Both the position numbers and the translations under genes were made by a program. This document shows positions 61,251 to 64,000 of a DNA stretch of 64,000 bases, piece after piece. The notes under the pieces were generated by a model. It was given only the letters and a program-made list of their open reading frames with translations. It was not told the DNA's origin and ran no database searches. Where the stretch lies: assembly GCA_022376925.1 (NCBI GenBank), contig JAIOJX010000025.1:142931301-142995300 (forward strand), in the 5' to 3' direction. Positions within the stretch are counted from its first letter, which is position 1. Every line of letters begins with the position of its first letter. Source of the DNA: Tragulus kanchil (lineage: Eukaryota > Chordata > Mammalia > Artiodactyla > Tragulidae).

Positions 61251-61339
61251 ATATGACTAATCTGGGAACATGCATATCTGTAAGCAACAAAACTCTGTAA
61301 AAGTTAAAAGTAAAATAAAGGTTTAAAAAAAAAAAAAAA
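60167..61339 (+). pseudogene. L1 ORF2 C-terminus, full 3' UTR and poly-A, copy 4
   Basis: C-terminal region with an in-frame cysteine motif but CWTGCGEKG variant, then PSTKEWIQKLCYIYTMEYY, a complete 3' UTR with G-rich tract 61224-61244, aataaa at 61314-61319 and an A-rich tail to 61339. Confidence 0.9.
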
Positions 61340-61342
61340 GGT

Positions 61343-61635
61343 GAAGAGAAGATCTTGAAAGCAGCCAGAAAGAGAAGACAGAACTCTTAAAAAGGATAAT
61401 CAGAAAGATGCTATCATGGAGGAGTTTAACATAAGAGAGTGATTCATGAGACTTCTCAACAGAACAATAGAAGCCAGAAGATGGACCATAAAGGGTTGAG
61501 TGAATATAGCTCTCAACTAAGGCTTGTGTACTTGGCAAAAGTATTACTCAAGAAGAGGGTAGAGTATTTAGAGGAAACAAAATTGAGAACATTTACCACG
61601 AAGAGAACTATTAAAAACAACAACAACAACAACCT
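61343..61635 (+). mobile_element. Old L1 5'/ORF1-region fragment
   Basis: Segments gagaagatcttgaaagcagc, agacttctcaacagaacaat, agaagccagaaga, gtgtacttggcaaaag and tactcaagaagaggg follow the order of the region upstream of ORF2 in mammalian L1M elements. Decayed. Ends in an (aac)n stretch at the SINE. Confidence 0.6.
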
Positions 61636-61636
61636 T

Positions 61637-61917
61637 CAAGGGCTTCTCTGGTGGCTCAGTGTAAAGAATCCACCTGCCAATGCAGGAAACATGGGGTCTA
61701 GGGGTCTATCCCTAATTTGGGAAGATCCCAAATGCCACAGAACAACTACTGAGTTCACACACCCTAGAGCCTGTGCTTTGCAACAAAAGAAGTCACTTCA
61801 GTGAGAGGCTCATGAACCATAACTAGAGAGTAGCCCCAATTAGCCACAGCTAGAGAAAAGCTGGCATTTAGCAATGAAGACCCAGAATAACCAAAAATAA
61901 ATGAACATTAAAAAAAA
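61637..61917 (+). mobile_element. CHR-2-like SINE
   Basis: Head gggcttctctggtggctcag, aatccacctgccaatgcagg, B-box worn to ggtctatccc, then the CHR-specific body: atgccacagaacaactactg, agcctgtgctttgcaacaaa, ctagagagtagccccaatta, agcaatgaagacccagaata, ending accaaaaataaatgaac and poly-A. The body differs from the extended-tail SINEs at 803, 4592, 10495 and 36554. Confidence 0.88.
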
Positions 61918-62532
61918 ACAAAAACAATAAGGAAGAAAACGGGGAGGAAAATGGGAAGCAGATAAATGGTAAGCATAGCAATAAACTCAAAAATGTCTTT
62001 GCTGAGTTAAAAAATATTCAAACAACACTATGTGAGTTCAGAGAGCGAGGAAGGGAGCTGAATTCTAGGAGAGGGAGGAAGATGTAGTTCAGCTTTAAGA
62101 CTTTACGTTAAATATGTATGGTAAACTTTGAAGGTAGCCACTGAAAGAACAAAAACAGTATGTGGACATCTCAAACGTGTAAAGAAAGGGAAATAAAGAA
62201 ATATAGAAAATAACCTGACAAATTGTTTTAAAAGGCAAAATGGAGAAAGACAGAAATGGTTGCAAAAAAAAAAAAGAATCAATGTCCCTTTAAACTTAAA
62301 TTTCATTCTTAAAATGTTATCACTAGAATGTATTATTGCTTATGGCTCCATTCCCATAGAAGGGGAAAACAATGGGCAAAGTTCCTGAGAAAGCATGCAA
62401 AGAACACATTTGGGGGTTCATTATTCCCTGTTCAAGAACAGAGGTACACAATTAAATATGGGAGAAAAGTTGCAGATATCAACCCTTCTGAGCTTTCTCG
62501 CTGAATCTTTCAGAAGCATGTGTCCTCAGGAT
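61918..62532. other. Unique DNA
   Basis: No recognised gene. Present a second time at about 63055-63670 through D19. Confidence 0.4.
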
Positions 62533-62771
62533 GTTTTTTTTTCAGCCACTTTATTTTACTGGGTAGAATAAGAGTGATTCATGAGACTTCTCAACAGAAC
62601 AATAGAAGCCAGAAGATGGACCATAAAGGGTTGAGTGAATATAGCTCTCAACTAAGGCTTGTGTACTTGGCAAAAGTATTACTCAAGAAGAGGGTAGAGT
62701 ATTTAGAGGAAACAAAATTGAGAACATTTACCACGAAGAGAACTATTAAAAACAACAACAACAACAACCTT

Positions 62772-63054
62772 CAAGGGCTTCTCTGGTGGCTCAGTGTAAA
62801 GAATCCACCTGCCAATGCAGGAAACATGGGGTCTAGGGGTCTATCCCTAATTTGGGAAGATCCCAAATGCCACAGAACAACTACTGAGTTCACACACCCT
62901 AGAGCCTGTGCTTTGCAACAAAAGAAGTCACTTCAGTGAGAGGCTCATGAACCATAACTAGAGAGTAGCCCCAATTAGCCACAGCTAGAGAAAAGCTGGC
63001 ATTTAGCAATGAAGACCCAGAATAACCAAAAATAAATGAACATTAAAAAAAAAC
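62772..63054 (+). mobile_element. CHR-2-like SINE, D19 second copy
   Basis: Same as 61637-61917 shifted by 1135. Confidence 0.88.
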
Positions 63055-63670
63055 AAAAACAATAAGGAAGAAAACGGGGAGGAAAATGGGAAGCAGATAA
63101 ATGGTAAGCATAGCAATAAACTCAAAAATGTCTTTGCTGAGTTAAAAAATATTCAAACAACACTATGTGAGTTCAGAGAGCGAGGAAGGGAGCTGAATTC
63201 TAGGAGAGGGAGGAAGATGTAGTTCAGCTTTAAGACTTTACGTTAAATATGTATGGTAAACTTTGAAGGTAGCCACTGAAAGAACAAAAACAGTATGTGG
63301 ACATCTCAAACGTGTAAAGAAAGGGAAATAAAGAAATATAGAAAATAACCTGACAAATTGTTTTAAAAGGCAAAATGGAGAAAGACAGAAATGGTTGCAA
63401 AAAAAAAAAAAAGAATCAATGTCCCTTTAAACTTAAATTTCATTCTTAAAATGTTATCACTAGAATGTATTATTGCTTATGGCTCCATTCCCATAGAAGG
63501 GGAAAACAATGGGCAAAGTTCCTGAGAAAGCATGCAAAGAACACATTTGGGGGTTCATTATTCCCTGTTCAAGAACAGAGGTACACAATTAAATATGGGA
63601 GAAAAGTTGCAGATATCAACCCTTCTGAGCTTTCTCGCTGAATCTTTCAGAAGCATGTGTCCTCAGGATG

Positions 63671-64000
63671 CACACATTTTCTTTCTCTTGTTCCTCTAAG
63701 TGCCCTATTGCTTTGGGAATGCCTCTCACTGGGTAGAATAACATTATTCTCATGTAATTCATGAGAGCAAAAGGTGAGGTGATGTAATATTAGGAAGTAC
63801 CTGACTGAAGATCTATGCCATGTTTTTCCATTTATTTATATTTATAGGTTTGACTACTGTCTTATATATTATTTGATACAAAAGTTTAGAAGTAAGTAGA
63901 AGGTATTTTACATTCTTCAAACTCAAACATCTTGACAGTAAACACTAAGATTACTTTTCTCTAATAACATTTTTCTCATATTTCAATTGTTTTTGATTTT
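63671..64000. other. Unique AT-rich DNA
   Basis: No recognised feature. Confidence 0.4.

Larger units (their letters stand above)
61436..63670 (+). repeat. Direct duplication D19 (period 1135-1138)
   Basis: Copy 1 about 61436-62532, copy 2 about 62571-63670, 38 nt filler. The filler ends in ctgggtagaata, which occurs naturally at about 63729, downstream of copy 2. The A run near 62264/63401 differs in length. Confidence 0.95.

Noticed and set aside
49867..61339. Several independent, possibly active L1 insertions
   Set aside because: Shared frameshifts, the shared FVYD active-site loss and identical abnormal junctions show copying of one dead element; no intact ORF1 or ORF2 exists.
513..63670. 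The 1.1-kb pairs as LTR pairs of retroelements
   Set aside because: Copies are adjacent with no internal region, lack TG...CA ends, and their content is different in every pair.
1..64000. Prokaryotic genes, operons, CRISPR arrays or phage
   Set aside because: The repeats are ruminant SINEs and LINEs, frames are short and stop-rich, and the direct repeats are 1.1-kb pairs with no spacer-array structure.

Overview
The window is eukaryotic nuclear DNA from a ruminant (or very close relative). This rests on its interspersed repeats: BovB (RTE) LINE fragments, Bov-tA SINEs, CHR-type tRNA-derived SINEs, an artiodactyl L1 family and older mammalian L1 and MIR remnants. It is AT-rich and gene-poor. 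I find no confident protein-coding gene, no functional RNA gene and no prokaryotic features. The only ORF that looks like an exon and is not explained by a repeat is a possible terminal exon on the minus strand at about 2868-3131.

The dominant structure is not a gene. I count 19 direct duplications, each with a first copy of about 1.02-1.17 kb and a period of about 1.07-1.17 kb. They are scattered from base 513 to base 63670 and lie in unrelated sequence (SINEs, L1, LTR-like DNA and unique DNA alike). The two copies of each pair are nearly identical by eye. They differ mostly in A/T homopolymer length plus a few substitutions. They abut with 0-5 nt of shared sequence or are separated by about 6-66 nt of filler, some of which looks like a degraded copy of nearby sequence. 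Several neighbouring duplications overlap, so short stretches occur three times. About 21 kb of the 64 kb is redundant. The near-constant length regardless of content makes unmerged contig or read overlaps (an assembly artefact) the leading explanation; a local duplication mechanism with a fixed length would be new and is the alternative.

Layout. 1-4590: unique DNA with a minus-strand CHR-like SINE inside duplication D1 and the candidate exon. 4592-9900: CHR-like SINE with clear target-site duplications, BovB fragment, D2, MIR, Bov-tA. 9930-15745: an old plus-strand L1 split by a CHR-like SINE, then a minus-strand BovB (D3, D4). 16347-28207: Bov-tA copies and a minus-strand BovB in a chain of overlapping duplications (D5-D9). 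29130-34052: MIR, L1 3' end with a GATA microsatellite, D10, D11. 34527-35412: a BovB with an inverted 5' part. 36554-39260: SINEs and an LTR-like element with 50-bp repeats (D12). 40741-49323: MIR-like, Bov-tA/BovB and other old repeats (D13-D15). 49603-61339: a rearranged L1 concatemer in which endonuclease, reverse transcriptase and C-terminal/3'-UTR modules recur out of order (D16-D18). 61343-64000: old L1 fragment with a CHR-2-like SINE (D19).

Nothing here acts together as a pathway. All L1 and BovB reading frames are broken; every L1 RT copy that reaches motif C shares the same ruined active site, and all RT copies share the same frameshift.
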